Counted from the first letter of the stretch, positions 9,099 to 18,437 are shown. The stretch is 41,332 nucleotides of DNA from Pseudomonadota bacterium (GCA_011049115.1 DSCM01000129.1:1-41332), one strand, 5' to 3'. Notes: generated by a model not told the origin, from the sequence alone. Made by a program: numbers and translations.

Positions 9099-9824
9099 AT
9101 GTTGCCAGAAAAAAATCTCCGGCCCGGACCGGCTAAAATCACCCTGATTCTCTTTGCGTTTCTGCTCTCCGGTAGCTTCTGCCAGGCCCAAGCGGAAAAT
9201 GAAGTCCGCTATATCTCCGACAAAATCAGAGTCTATGCCCGGGCCGGCGCCGGCCACGAATATAAGCTGATCGCCCCCCTGGTCACCGGTGACAAGGTTA
9301 TCCTGCTGGAAAACAACGATGGCGACTGGGCCCATATCAGTTACGGCAAAGATCGTGAAGGTTGGATTGAAAAGCGTTTTCTCACTGAACTGGAGCCCGC
9401 AGCCAAACGTCTGGCCAGGCTGCAGGAAGAGATGAAACAGCTGGAGCAAAACAGCAAAACCAAGCTTATCTCCCTGACCGAAACCAACAAGGAATACCGC
9501 AAGGGTAATACCAGTCTGTTGCGGGAAATCAAAGAACTGCGCCAAAAACTCAACCGGGTGGAAAAGGACTACAACACCCTGCGCGAGGAATCCGCCGCTT
9601 TTCTGGAGTTGCAGAGCGAGCACCGGAAACTGCTGGCCGAAAACCAGCTTCGCCAGGAAAGAGAATCCACAATTCTCGAGAAATGCGAACTCCTGAAAAC
9701 GGCTTACCGAATCAAATGGTTTATTGCCGGCAGCGCTGTGCTGCTGATCGGCTTCGCTATCGGCTTGCTGATGCAGGCTTTTCGCTACCGGAGAAAAAAG
9801 CATTCCGGTCTAAGTCTCAAATAG
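9099..9824 (+). CDS. Membrane-anchored SH3-domain coiled-coil protein (YgiM/TIGR04211-like)
   Basis: 241 aa. An N-terminal signal segment (ITLILFAFLLSG, ending near CQAQA) is followed by a bacterial SH3 domain (residues about 36-100: VRYISDKIRVYARAGAGHEY ... GWIEKRFL). A long charged coiled coil (about 105-205) and one transmembrane helix (WFIAGSAVLLIGFAIGLLMQ) follow, with a short basic tail RRKKHSGLSL. This is the layout of the SH3-and-anchor family typified by YgiM; the molecular role is unknown, and an envelope or peptidoglycan role is inferred from SH3b domains. Its stop codon overlaps the ribosome site of iorA, so the two genes are probably coupled despite unrelated functions. Confidence 0.8.
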   Translation: MLPEKNLRPGPAKITLILFAFLLSGSFCQAQAENEVRYISDKIRVYARAGAGHEYKLIAPLVTGDKVILLENNDGDWAHISYGKDREGWIEKRFLTELEPAAKRLARLQEEMKQLEQNSKTKLISLTETNKEYRKGNTSLLREIKELRQKLNRVEKDYNTLREESAAFLELQSEHRKLLAENQLRQERESTILEKCELLKTAYRIKWFIAGSAVLLIGFAIGLLMQAFRYRRKKHSGLSLK

Positions 9825-9834
9825 GGAGTTGACA

Positions 9835-11691
9835 TTGCAGCAGGTGATGCTTGGAAATGAAGCCTTGGCTCGAGGGTTGCTGGCAGGCGGTTGTGACTCG
9901 CTTTACGCCTACCCCGGGACGCCGTCTTCGGAAATTCTGCCATCCTTTTTAAGCCAAGGGGAAAACTTAGGGCTCTCGGTTTACGGCCACTGGTCGGTCA
10001 ATGAAAAAATCGCCCTGGAATCGGCTTTCACTGCCGCCATCAGCGGGCTTTACAGTGCCGTGGCCATGAAGCAGGTGGGCCTCAACGTTGCTGCCGATGC
10101 CTTCCTCAGCAGCGCCTACCTGGGAGTAACCGGCGCCATGGTGGTGATCAGCGCCGACGATCCCGGCCCCAACAGCTCGCAGACAGAGCAGGACAGCCGC
10201 ATGTTTGCAATGCTGGCCAAGGTTCCGGTTTTCGACCCGGCAACCCCGCAGGAAGCCGAGCTTTTCGCCGGCCGCGCCCTGGAATTGTCCGCCGAGCTTG
10301 GCCTACCGGTCCTGCTGCGACCCACCGCCACCCTTTGCCACGCCCGGCAGAATATCACTCTGAGGAAAATACCTGACACCAAAAGCCGCCCGCCGCAGTT
10401 CAACCGCCAGCCGGAACGCTGGGCGGCAACCCCAAAACACCGTCTCCGACTGCATCAGGAACTCAACCAGAAACTCCTGACCCTGGCCGAGGATATACGT
10501 TTTAATTTCACCGCCGCCCCCGGCGGCGGTGCTGCCGGTTCCTGGGCACCCTACGGCATCGTCGCTTCCGGTTGCGCCTGGGCCCTGATTGCCGACCTGC
10601 TCGAGGAACTGCCCGAAAGTTTTTCCCGGCAATTCACACTTTACAAGGTCGACCTGCCGTATCCCTTGTCTCGCCTGGCGGGAAAAACCCTGCTGGAGCG
10701 CCACGAACGGCTACTGGTAATTGAAGAAAGCATGCCGGTCATTGAGTTCCAGCTCGGCCATCGGGAAAGAATCAGTGGCCGCTTGAACGGCTTGATCGCC
10801 GATGCCGGAGCCCTGACCCCAGAGCTGGTCCGCACAGCCCTGCACCGCTTCTGCGGCCGCCCGAAAAACGCTGAGGGAAAAACCGAGCTAGCTGAAGTGG
10901 CTCCGGGAAAACGCCCCAGCCTCTGCCCCGGCTGTCCGCATCGCTCAAGTTTTTACGCCCTCAAAAAGGCCCTGCCTCAAGGCATTTACGCCGGTGATAT
11001 CGGCTGTTACACCCTGGGCATCAATCTCAAGGCCCTGGATACCTGCCTCTGCATGGGTGCATCCATCAGTCAGGCCGGAGCCTTCTTTCGGAATTTTGCC
11101 CGGCACCAACAGGAAACACCACCGATTACCGCAATTATCGGTGACTCGACCTTTTTTCACTCCGGCATTCCGGCCCTGGTTAACGCCCGCTGGGAAGACA
11201 ATCGTTTTGTTCTGCTGCTGCTCGACAACAGCACCACCGCCATGACCGGCAACCAGCCGACCCCGGCGGCCGGTTTAAGAGCTGACGGCAGTCGAGGCCC
11301 CGCCCTGCCCCTGGAGTCTTTACTTACCGGTTGCGGCCTCACGCATATCAGCGTGGTCGACCCTTACGACCGGGAAACGATGATTGCCGAGCTGAAAAGG
11401 GCTGAACAGTACACCCGGTCTCCGGAAGGCGGCATTGCGGCGGTCATCGCCCGGCGCGGCTGCTTGATGATCAAAGATGAACGCCGGCGCCTGCCCGGGC
11501 TCAAAGTCATCATTGACGACAGGCTTTGCAATGGTTGCGGCTACTGCATAAACGCTTTCGAGTGCCCGGCCCTGGTTCGCAACGAGCAGGATTTAGAAAA
11601 ACGAGTAACCATCGACCAGGTTATCTGCGTCGGCTGCGGCCAGTGTCTGTCCGTCTGCCCGCAGGAAGCCATCAAAACGGCCGCCTCCTGA
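9835..11691 (+). CDS. iorA: Indolepyruvate:ferredoxin oxidoreductase alpha subunit IorA
   Basis: IorA carries the thiamine diphosphate and Fe-S centres of the enzyme that oxidatively decarboxylates aryl pyruvates (from Trp, Phe, Tyr) to aryl-acetyl-CoA, reducing ferredoxin. The pyrimidine-binding domain begins near GNEALARGLL and YPGTPSSEI. The cofactor-binding domain shows GDIGCYTLG, GDSTFFHSG and LDNSTTAMTGNQPTP. Two ferredoxin-like clusters end the protein: CNGCGYCINAFECPAL and CVGCGQCLSVCP. About 618 aa, normal. TTG 9835 is chosen because AGGGAG (9823-9828) lies 6 nt upstream; TTG 9829 directly abuts that site. The ribosome site overlaps the previous stop codon. iorB follows after 26 bp. 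Confidence 0.95.
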   Translation: MQQVMLGNEALARGLLAGGCDSLYAYPGTPSSEILPSFLSQGENLGLSVYGHWSVNEKIALESAFTAAISGLYSAVAMKQVGLNVAADAFLSSAYLGVTGAMVVISADDPGPNSSQTEQDSRMFAMLAKVPVFDPATPQEAELFAGRALELSAELGLPVLLRPTATLCHARQNITLRKIPDTKSRPPQFNRQPERWAATPKHRLRLHQELNQKLLTLAEDIRFNFTAAPGGGAAGSWAPYGIVASGCAWALIADLLEELPESFSRQFTLYKVDLPYPLSRLAGKTLLERHERLLVIEESMPVIEFQLGHRERISGRLNGLIADAGALTPELVRTALHRFCGRPKNAEGKTELAEVAPGKRPSLCPGCPHRSSFYALKKALPQGIYAGDIGCYTLGINLKALDTCLCMGASISQAGAFFRNFARHQQETPPITAIIGDSTFFHSGIPALVNARWEDNRFVLLLLDNSTTAMTGNQPTPAAGLRADGSRGPALPLESLLTGCGLTHISVVDPYDRETMIAELKRAEQYTRSPEGGIAAVIARRGCLMIKDERRRLPGLKVIIDDRLCNGCGYCINAFECPALVRNEQDLEKRVTIDQVICVGCGQCLSVCPQEAIKTAAS

Positions 11692-11717
11692 AACGGGCGG
11701 GAAACTGGGGGTACCTG

Positions 11718-12263
11718 ATGATCGACTGCAAACTTCTGCTTGCCGGGCTCGGCGGCCAGGGCGTAGTTTTTCTGTCCCGCCTGATCAGCCAGGCGGCCCT
11801 GCTGAACGGAGACAGCTTTATCACTTATGAAAGCCATGGCATGGCCATGCGGGGGGGCTCCGTAACCAGTCAGGTTAAAATCGGAAACTACCGCTCTCCT
11901 CTGATCGGGCGCGGCCAGGCCGACCTCCTTCTGGTCCTGGCCGCGCCCGAATACCTGCGCAACCGGCATTTGCTTCAGGAAAACGGCCAAGCCCTGATCA
12001 ATAGTCCGCTGGCCGCACGGCTTCTGCCGGCCCGAGATTGCTGCGCGGCCACCGAAATCGCGGTGAAAAATGGTCTGCCGCAGGCCGCAAACCTGGTTTT
12101 TGCGGGCTGGCTGGCCGAGCATCCGGCTTTCCCTTACGATTTCACCCTGCTTTGCGAAACGGTCCGAAGCCTGGCTTCCCCTCCCCCTCTGGAAGCCGCC
12201 AATCTCAAGGCCCTGGACCTTGGTCGGCGATCAGGAGCAAAAAGCACGCCGCCGGGCCGGTAA
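11718..12263 (+). CDS. iorB: Indolepyruvate:ferredoxin oxidoreductase beta subunit IorB
   Basis: The gamma-type domain partner of IorA, forming the IorAB complex. It shows LLLAGLGGQGVVFLSRLISQAA at the N-terminus and the family signature SHGMAMRGGSVTSQVKIG, then SPLIGRGQADLLLVL. 181 aa, slightly short of the usual 190-200, ending in a low-similarity Ser/Lys-rich tail. The ATG at 11718 has GGGGG 7 nt upstream; the longer open frame upstream overlaps iorA and is not credible. The gene ends only 22 bp from the convergent CBS-ACT gene with no clear terminator between them. Confidence 0.93.
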   Translation: MIDCKLLLAGLGGQGVVFLSRLISQAALLNGDSFITYESHGMAMRGGSVTSQVKIGNYRSPLIGRGQADLLLVLAAPEYLRNRHLLQENGQALINSPLAARLLPARDCCAATEIAVKNGLPQAANLVFAGWLAEHPAFPYDFTLLCETVRSLASPPPLEAANLKALDLGRRSGAKSTPPGR

Positions 12264-12285
12264 ACTTTCGCGGTCCCGGCCCGCA

Positions 12286-12939
12286 TCAATCCGCCCGGGA
12301 GACATTAGAAACCGTGTAACCCTTATTCTGCAGACCGGCTACTAAAGCCTCGACATTGACATTCTGCACTCTGAAAACCAGCTCCCGGCGTCCGACAAGC
12401 GGAACATCATCGATCAGGGTCAGACTGACCAGCAGACCACGCAAACCGTTCAGGATCTCGATCACCCGAATAATATCGTCCTGCTCCCGGGGGAAATTGT
12501 CTAGGGTTATACGAACTGAATCCTTATAGGTCGCCCCCAACATCTGGAGAAAGGCCCGGTAAATATCAGATTCCGTGATAATTCCGACCAGCTTGCCGTT
12601 GTCGAGCACCGGCAGCGCCCCGACTCCATACTTGGTGCCGCGCACCGCCGCTTTTTCCATGGTCATTTCCGGGGAACAGGTTATCACCTCGCGGCTCATG
12701 ATCTCTCCCACCGTCATTTTGGCCAGAAGATAATTAAGCTCGTGAACACTCAGGCTGGTGGCTTTGGAAGGCTGGGCCTCACGCAGACCGGCCAGTGTGA
12801 CAATCCCCACCAGCCGCGACCCTTTCATTACGGGCAGCCGGCGGATACGATGCTGACGCATGATCTTTTGCGCGTCGATCACCAGGGTCTCGGGACTTAC
12901 GGTAAAGGGATTGCTCTTCATCCAATATTTGACCAGCAT
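12286..12939 (-). CDS. CBS-pair and ACT-domain protein (AcuB-like)
   Basis: 217 aa with two CBS motifs (SNPFTVSPETLVIDAQKIMRQHRIRRLPVM and the MSREVITCSPEMTMEKAA region) followed by a C-terminal ACT-like half (VRITLDNFPREQDDIIRVIEILNGLRG). This CBS-CBS-ACT order is that of AcuB-like proteins. CBS pairs usually bind adenine nucleotides and ACT domains amino acids; the ligand here is not known. ATG 12939 is chosen because GGAGGG lies 7 nt upstream; the longer frame to 13053 has no ribosome site. It lies 240 bp downstream of livF, same strand, and faces iorAB, which suggests it senses amino acids or energy state for that pathway. Confidence 0.82.
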   Translation of the reverse strand: MLVKYWMKSNPFTVSPETLVIDAQKIMRQHRIRRLPVMKGSRLVGIVTLAGLREAQPSKATSLSVHELNYLLAKMTVGEIMSREVITCSPEMTMEKAAVRGTKYGVGALPVLDNGKLVGIITESDIYRAFLQMLGATYKDSVRITLDNFPREQDDIIRVIEILNGLRGLLVSLTLIDDVPLVGRRELVFRVQNVNVEALVAGLQNKGYTVSNVSRAD

Positions 12940-13180
12940 GCTCATACCCTCCAGAACGACGACCCCGATTTCCGATCCGCCATTCACAATTGATGAATTC
13001 GTAAGAACTCTTGAAAATCGCAAAAACACCGGCCGACACAGTAACCGTTCCAAAGGCGAGGCGCCCGCGAAACCTGAGGCAGGCGCCGCGGTGACTCTCG
13101 TTCCGGGGGCTCGTCCGGGCTTGGCCGGAAGGGTTGAAGGGAGATGACGCCATCACACTGACCGTTCACGAACTATCGAC

Positions 13181-13993
13181 TCAGGTTGCTCGCGAAACCT
13201 GCCTTCCTTTCCTGGAATCCGCGGCGCTCCTGTTCGACATGTCCTGGGCCCTCTTCCCCGCACCGGTCCCGCAGCCCAGATAAAAACCTTTGACCTTGGG
13301 ATTGCCACGCAGACTGACACCTTCCCCCTCAAGCACCACCCGGCCCCCATCCATGAGATAGCCATAATCGGCGACTTGCAGCGCCGGGTTGGCGTTTTGC
13401 TCCACCAACAGGATCGTAATGCCCTCCTGCTGATTGATACGCCTGACAATCTCGAAAATTTCCCGGACCAGGAGCGGTGCCAGGCCCAATGAAGGCTCGT
13501 CCAGCAGCATCAATTTCGGTCTCGCCATCAGGGCCCGACCGATAGCCAGCATCTGCTGTTCTCCGCCGCTCATGGAACCGGCGGACCGGCTCCGACACTC
13601 CTTTAAACGAGGGAAATAATTGAAAACCACCTCCAGCTCCTCCTTTAAAGCGAAGCGCCCCCGACGGGCATGGGTTCCGACTCTGAGGTTTTCGGTTACA
13701 CTCAAATCCTTAAAGACCCGCCGGCCCTCCATCACCTGAATGATACCGTCCCGAACAATCGCTTGCGGAGCCTTGCCCACGATTTTTTGTCCCAGAAACG
13801 CAATGCTGCCGGCGCTTACCACGCCGTTTTCAGCCCGCAACAATCCGGAAACCGCCTTTAATGCGGTACTTTTTCCGGCTCCATTGGCACCCAGCAACGC
13901 CACGATCCGCCCGTGGGGAACCCTCAGCGACAAGCCTTTTAAAACCAGAGCGGCCTGATTATAGATAACTTCAACATGATCCAGCTTAAGCAT
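13181..13993 (-). CDS. livF: Branched-chain amino acid ABC transporter ATPase LivF
   Basis: Second ATPase of a Liv-type importer. Walker A GANGAGKST, the Q-loop region IVRDGIIQVMEGRRVF typical of LivF, signature SGGEQQMLAIGRALM, Walker B LMLLDEPSLGLAP and the H-loop-equivalent LLVEQN are all present. 270 aa, with roughly 30 extra residues after the usual FYLG end that are polar and probably disordered. ATG 13993 is used; no strong ribosome site is visible. It starts 13 bp after the livK stop and is the last transporter gene of the set. Confidence 0.94.
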   Translation of the reverse strand: MLKLDHVEVIYNQAALVLKGLSLRVPHGRIVALLGANGAGKSTALKAVSGLLRAENGVVSAGSIAFLGQKIVGKAPQAIVRDGIIQVMEGRRVFKDLSVTENLRVGTHARRGRFALKEELEVVFNYFPRLKECRSRSAGSMSGGEQQMLAIGRALMARPKLMLLDEPSLGLAPLLVREIFEIVRRINQQEGITILLVEQNANPALQVADYGYLMDGGRVVLEGEGVSLRGNPKVKGFYLGCGTGAGKRAQDMSNRSAADSRKGRQVSRAT

Positions 13994-14006
13994 AAGAGAT
14001 TCAGCT

Positions 14007-15203
14007 TTAAAGCGGTCGACGCTCAAGCCGCAACGCCTCAACCAGAACAAAGCGACCATTCCGCACCTGGTAAAGCCTCATCCCCATGGTCCCTTTATGA
14101 CTGACAGGGGAAAAACTGATCGGCATGGTCAATCCTCCGGTCTCAAATTCCTGCATGGTTTCAAGGGCCTCCTTAAGCTTCGGTCCCGTCACCTCCCCTT
14201 TGATCCTCCGCAAGCCCTCGACCATGACCTGCATCGCGACAAAACCTTGAAAATAGTTTACGGGCTGAATTTTACCGGGATGATATTTAAGGCTGACCAT
14301 TTTTGCCTGGCTCACTCCGGGGCCGCTGTCTTCCCAGACACAAAACGGGTTGACCCAGTAACAGTTTTCCGCCGCCGCCCCCGCCTGGGCCAGAATCTCG
14401 CGACTCATAGCCCAATTCAAAGCAAAAAAACGACTTCTCAGTTTCAGTTTTTCAGCATCCTTCAAGATCGTCGCCATCTCCGAGGTTTGCTGTACCAGGA
14501 TAAAATCAGGATCGGCTTTTTTCAGGCCCAGCAACTGAGGGCTGACCTCCAGAGAACGCAAATCAATGATCGTTCGGGCCACGATCTCAATTCCGAGGGC
14601 GCGGGCATAATCTTCGGCACCGGGAAAAAGATGGCCCTGATATCTGACGGTAAAAAAAGGTGAACGCCCGAATCCGGTATCATTGTAAATAAACGCGACC
14701 CGGGGTGGACGACTCTCATCGGCCCAATTTTCCCGTATAAAGGAGAGCACGGCTCGCGCCTGGTCGGCATAGGTGACACCGACCGAAAAATTATAGGGCG
14801 TCAGAGCCGGGTTACAAAGATGTTCAGAATATGAAGCCGAAAAATAGGGAATCCGATCCTTATTGATCAGCGGCGCCATCGCCTCGGTATCACCGGTTCC
14901 CCATCCCTGAATAGCGACCACGTCGGAATTCTTGAAATTTTTATACGCCGCCAACGCCTGAGAGATTTTATACGCGTAATCAACATCCAGAAGTTCCAGC
15001 GGAATCCCGTTAAGCCCCCCCTGTTCCTCATTCAGATAACGCACATAATCGCGCACCCCTTGAGCGTAGGGGGTGCCGACCGAACCGGTTCCACCGGTAA
15101 TATCAAAGAGGCCGCCGATTTTAATGGTTTTCTCCGCCTGCACCGAACCGCAGAACAGCAACAACAGCAATCCCGTCCCCAGACGGCTAAAAATCTTTTT
15201 CAT
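14007..15203 (-). CDS. livK: Periplasmic substrate-binding protein of Liv-type transporter
   Basis: Periplasmic type I binding protein (Leu/Ile/Val-binding family) that delivers substrate to LivHMGF. A Sec signal peptide is clear (MKKIFSRLGTGLLLLLFCGSVQA). The mature part begins with IKIGGLFDITGGTGSVGTPYAQGVRDYVRYLNEE and shows the paired alpha/beta lobes (GWGTGDTEAMAPLI, RVAFIYNDTGFGR). 398 aa, normal for the family. The ligand cannot be told; neighbours (IorAB) favour aromatic or branched amino acids. ATG 15203 follows a run of seven G. The larger frame upstream to 15326 lacks a signal peptide in the right place and is rejected. Confidence 0.9.
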   Translation of the reverse strand: MKKIFSRLGTGLLLLLFCGSVQAEKTIKIGGLFDITGGTGSVGTPYAQGVRDYVRYLNEEQGGLNGIPLELLDVDYAYKISQALAAYKNFKNSDVVAIQGWGTGDTEAMAPLINKDRIPYFSASYSEHLCNPALTPYNFSVGVTYADQARAVLSFIRENWADESRPPRVAFIYNDTGFGRSPFFTVRYQGHLFPGAEDYARALGIEIVARTIIDLRSLEVSPQLLGLKKADPDFILVQQTSEMATILKDAEKLKLRSRFFALNWAMSREILAQAGAAAENCYWVNPFCVWEDSGPGVSQAKMVSLKYHPGKIQPVNYFQGFVAMQVMVEGLRRIKGEVTGPKLKEALETMQEFETGGLTMPISFSPVSHKGTMGMRLYQVRNGRFVLVEALRLERRPL

Positions 15204-15335
15204 CCCCCCCCTGTTGACCCTGAATGGCTCGGGTCGGCAAAAAAATGCGCCAACCTCATCAAGAACATGCCGGGCCGCTTGCTTACCAGAAAACACGCCG
15301 CCGGATACGGCTTTTACCCTGGACAATGGAAACCA

Positions 15336-16430
15336 TCAATGGAAAGACAGCCGGTTTTGCCAATAATCCTTGATCAGCTGCCAGCGATGGGCCAGGCCCT
15401 CCGGTTCAAAAATCAGAAAGGTGATGATTATCAAACCGAAGACGCCCTCCTTAAGAGCGGCAAACAGATTCACAATCAACGGGAACTCACCACTCAACAG
15501 GTTGCAGCCGACCCGCAGAAACTCAGGCAACAAAACCATAAAGATGGCCCCGAGAACCGAACCGAGCAACTGCCCCATACCTCCGATAATAATCATCGCC
15601 AAATACTCAATCGAGACCCCGAAAGTAAAATGCTCCGGGGTGATGATGGTCACATAATGAGCCCACAAAGAACCGGCCACCCCGGCCAGAAAGGAGCTGC
15701 AACCAAAGGCCAGAAGCTTGTATTTGAAGAGATTGATGCCCATCGCCTGGGCGGCGACGGCCTGATCGCGGATCGCGACCAAGGCCCGACCGGGCCGACT
15801 TCGAACTAGATTGCGGGTCAGGATCAGGGCGCCAAGAACGATGCTGACAACCAGATAGAAATAACGCCGGTCGGTATCAAAAGAGAACCCCATAAAAGAA
15901 GGAAAGGCTACCATTTTACCGAGCACTCCGTTGGTGATAAACTCAACATGAACCAGCAGAAATTCAATAATAAACTGTGCGGCCAAGGTAGCGATCGCCA
16001 GATAAAAACCTTTCAGACGCAGAGAAGGAAGTCCAAAAATCATGCCGCACATGGCGGTTATCAAGCCGGCACCGGGCAGAGCGACAAAGAACGGCACCTC
16101 CAGATCCATCACCAGACTGGCGGAAGCATAAGCTCCGATACCAAGAAAGGCCCCATGCCCCAGAGAGATCAGCCCCGTATAACCGACTAGAAGATTAAGC
16201 CCCAGTGCCCCGATTATCGCGATCCCGGCAAGATTGCAGACATACAGCTGATAGCTGTCGAGAAAAAGCGGCATCACATAGAGAAAGACCATCCCAAAAA
16301 ACCAACGGGGCCCAGGGGAAAAGGCTTTTGATGAGGCCGCTGTCTTCAGGCAATCGCGGTTGTCGGTTTTTTTGCCGTCGAGTGCAGGCGAGCTCAGACT
16401 CAACTCCGTCCTCCCCCGTTCCAGCCCCAT
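15336..16430 (-). CDS. livM: Liv-type ABC transporter permease LivM
   Basis: Inner-membrane permease with about eight to ten hydrophobic segments after a polar N-terminal 40 residues. Hallmarks are IIGALGLNLLVGYTGLISLGHGAFLGIGAYASA and, in the cytoplasmic loop, RSRPGRALVAIRDQAVAAQAMGIN (coupling helix), then MIIIGGMGQLLGSVLGAI. 364 aa. ATG 16430 has GAAGGG 8 nt upstream. It lies 18 bp after livH and pairs with it to form the channel. Confidence 0.94.
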   Translation of the reverse strand: MGLERGRTELSLSSPALDGKKTDNRDCLKTAASSKAFSPGPRWFFGMVFLYVMPLFLDSYQLYVCNLAGIAIIGALGLNLLVGYTGLISLGHGAFLGIGAYASASLVMDLEVPFFVALPGAGLITAMCGMIFGLPSLRLKGFYLAIATLAAQFIIEFLLVHVEFITNGVLGKMVAFPSFMGFSFDTDRRYFYLVVSIVLGALILTRNLVRSRPGRALVAIRDQAVAAQAMGINLFKYKLLAFGCSSFLAGVAGSLWAHYVTIITPEHFTFGVSIEYLAMIIIGGMGQLLGSVLGAIFMVLLPEFLRVGCNLLSGEFPLIVNLFAALKEGVFGLIIITFLIFEPEGLAHRWQLIKDYWQNRLSFH

Positions 16431-16448
16431 CGCCGTTGCCCTTCGAGC

Positions 16449-17333
16449 TCAGATAGTTTCAAGCGCACCCCTCCCCCAAAGACCATAGGGTTTGACCAGC
16501 AGAACAATCAGCAGAACGACAAAAGGAATCACCTCCTGGGTGCCCCCGCCAACCAGAGGATCGAGATAGGCTCCGGCCAGAACTTCCACCAAACCGATCA
16601 GCAATCCTCCGGCAACCGCTCCCACGAAGCTGTCAAGCCCCCCCAGAATCACGGCCGGAAGAACCTTGAGCCCGTAAAATCCGAGAGAAACATTAACCAC
16701 ATTGATATTGCCGAGAAAGACTCCAGCCCCGCCGGCCAGCATAAAGGCAATACACCAAGCCAGGGCAAAACTATTCTTGACCTTGATCCCCACCGACCGA
16801 GCCGCCTGTAAATCAGAGACCACGGCCCGCAGCGCCAGACCCGCGGTAGTATAGCGGAAAAACAGCGTGAACAAAACCAGAAAAAACCCGGTAACGCCCA
16901 GCGCCCAGAGACAGACCGGGGAGATGATTAGGTTTCCCAGGGCCAGGGGGGGCTGGGAAAAATCCTGAGGATAAACCCGATCATGGGGACCCCAGACCAG
17001 CAGCACCAGACATTTCAAGACACTGGAGAGACCGATCGTCAACATGATTACGGAAATAATCGGCTTGCCGATCATCGGCCGCAACACCAGACGTTCGATA
17101 ATCAGACCCAACAGGACCGCAACCCCCATCGTCAGTAAAAATGCGACCCAGAAAGTCAGTTGCAGCTGGGCCATCAGGGCCAGACAGACATAGGCGCCGA
17201 CCAGCAAAAATTCACCCTGGGCAAAATTTATGACCCCGGTAGCTTTGTAAATCAGCACAAAACCGAGAGCCACCAAGGCGTAAATACCACCCATAACCAT
17301 GCCACTGATCAGCAGCTGCAGAAAAAAATCCAT
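16449..17333 (-). CDS. livH: Liv-type ABC transporter permease LivH
   Basis: Inner-membrane permease, 294 aa, with the family start LQLLISGMVMGGIYALVALGFVLIYKATGVINFAQGEF. The conserved coupling loop is LALRAVVSDLQAARSVGIKV, and LGGLDSFVGAVAGGLLIGLVE follows. ATG 17333 has GAGG 8 nt upstream, in the short gap after livG. The order livG-livH-livM-livK-livF is compact and surely an operon. Confidence 0.94.
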   Translation of the reverse strand: MDFFLQLLISGMVMGGIYALVALGFVLIYKATGVINFAQGEFLLVGAYVCLALMAQLQLTFWVAFLLTMGVAVLLGLIIERLVLRPMIGKPIISVIMLTIGLSSVLKCLVLLVWGPHDRVYPQDFSQPPLALGNLIISPVCLWALGVTGFFLVLFTLFFRYTTAGLALRAVVSDLQAARSVGIKVKNSFALAWCIAFMLAGGAGVFLGNINVVNVSLGFYGLKVLPAVILGGLDSFVGAVAGGLLIGLVEVLAGAYLDPLVGGGTQEVIPFVVLLIVLLVKPYGLWGRGALETI

Positions 17334-17343
17334 TCTTTAGTCC

Positions 17344-18174
17344 TCAAACGGAGCCCTCAGCGCAACCGGACTGAAGAAATGAATCCTCAACCCCCAGGTA
17401 AGCGCTGATGACCAGCGGGTTGCTCTGCACCTCAACCGGGGTCCCGGTAGTCAGCAATGCACCGAAATTAAGTACCGTTACCCGGTCTGAAAGTTCCATG
17501 ACCACCTCCATGTCATGTTCAACCAGCAGCACCGTGACGAAACGTTTCTGATTGATCTCAATAATGAAACGAACCATCTCCGCGACCTCTTCCCGGCTTA
17601 TTCCGGACAGAGGCTCATCGAGAAGCAGAAGTTCCGGTTCCAGGGCCAGGGCCCGGCCCAGTTCGAGACGCTTCTGCAAACCGTAACTCAAGGCACCAAC
17701 CGGCTGGTCACGAAACGGCGACAGACCTAAAAAACCAATCAGTTCCTCCACCATTTCACGCTGCTCGAGCTCTTCCCGGCGAGCCCCACCCCAGAAAAAG
17801 GCGCTGCGCAAGAACCCGGTCCGCAGCCGCGCATGCCGGCCGAGAAGCAGATTATCCAGAACCGTCATCCCCTTGACCAAGCTGACCTGCTGAAAACTAC
17901 GGCCAATCCCCAGGCCAGCGATCTTATGTGGCGGCAGCGTAACCAGATTCCGTCCCCGATAAAGCACCGCCCCCCTCTGTGGTCGACTCAAGCCACTGAT
18001 AACATTTAATAAAGCCGATTTTCCGGCTCCGTTCGGCCCGATGAGGGAATGAATTTCCCCCTGACGAACCCTGAATCCAACCCCAAGCAAAGCATTCACT
18101 CCCCCAAAGTTCAAACAGAGGTCCTGAATTTCAAGCAGCTCGGACGTCAAATCCGCACCTGACTCTTCCGCCAT
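17344..18174 (-). CDS. livG: Branched-chain amino acid ABC transporter ATPase LivG
   Basis: First gene of the liv operon. ABC ATPase with Walker A GPNGAGKSA (Ala where Thr or Ser is more usual at the ninth place), SLVKGMTVLDNLLLGRH, signature LSYGLQKRLELGRAL (LSYG instead of LSGG, as usual in LivG), Walker B LLLLDEPLSGIS and LVEHDMEVVMELSDRVTVLNFG. 276 aa. ATG 18174 is chosen because GGGGA lies 6 nt upstream; the frame extends to a TTG at 18189. Confidence 0.94.
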   Translation of the reverse strand: MAEESGADLTSELLEIQDLCLNFGGVNALLGVGFRVRQGEIHSLIGPNGAGKSALLNVISGLSRPQRGAVLYRGRNLVTLPPHKIAGLGIGRSFQQVSLVKGMTVLDNLLLGRHARLRTGFLRSAFFWGGARREELEQREMVEELIGFLGLSPFRDQPVGALSYGLQKRLELGRALALEPELLLLDEPLSGISREEVAEMVRFIIEINQKRFVTVLLVEHDMEVVMELSDRVTVLNFGALLTTGTPVEVQSNPLVISAYLGVEDSFLQSGCAEGSV

Positions 18175-18189
18175 GCCCATTCCCCGCAA

Positions 18190-18437
18190 ACCCCATAAAA
18201 CATCTTTATATCAAACCGCAACTATCTCAGCGATTCCCATTTGTCAACTGAAAAGCAACTCTCCCCTCAACCACAAAACCAGTCATGTTTACAGAGACTA
18301 AAGCATACGTTATAAACTTAACATAATTTCCCGCAGCGGCAGAACAGCGATTTAAGGAAATCCAAGCGGCTTTACCGGGGGGCCGAAAAGACCAAAAAAA
18401 ACCAACCTTTTCACCACTTTACACGGCAATAAAGTTC
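18190..18437. other. Divergent regulatory gap between livG and merR-type gene
   Basis: AT-richer, non-coding on both strands. For livG the best minus-strand signal is TTGACA (18247-18242) with a poor -10 about 17 nt on (TAGTTG), or the separate TATAAA at 18210-18205; neither is convincing. No inverted repeat long enough to call an operator was seen. Confidence 0.4.

Noticed and set aside
12779-13169. Minus-strand open frames between livF and the CBS-ACT gene
   Set aside because: Low-complexity Arg/Ser-rich translations without ribosome sites. They overlap the real CBS-ACT start in other frames.
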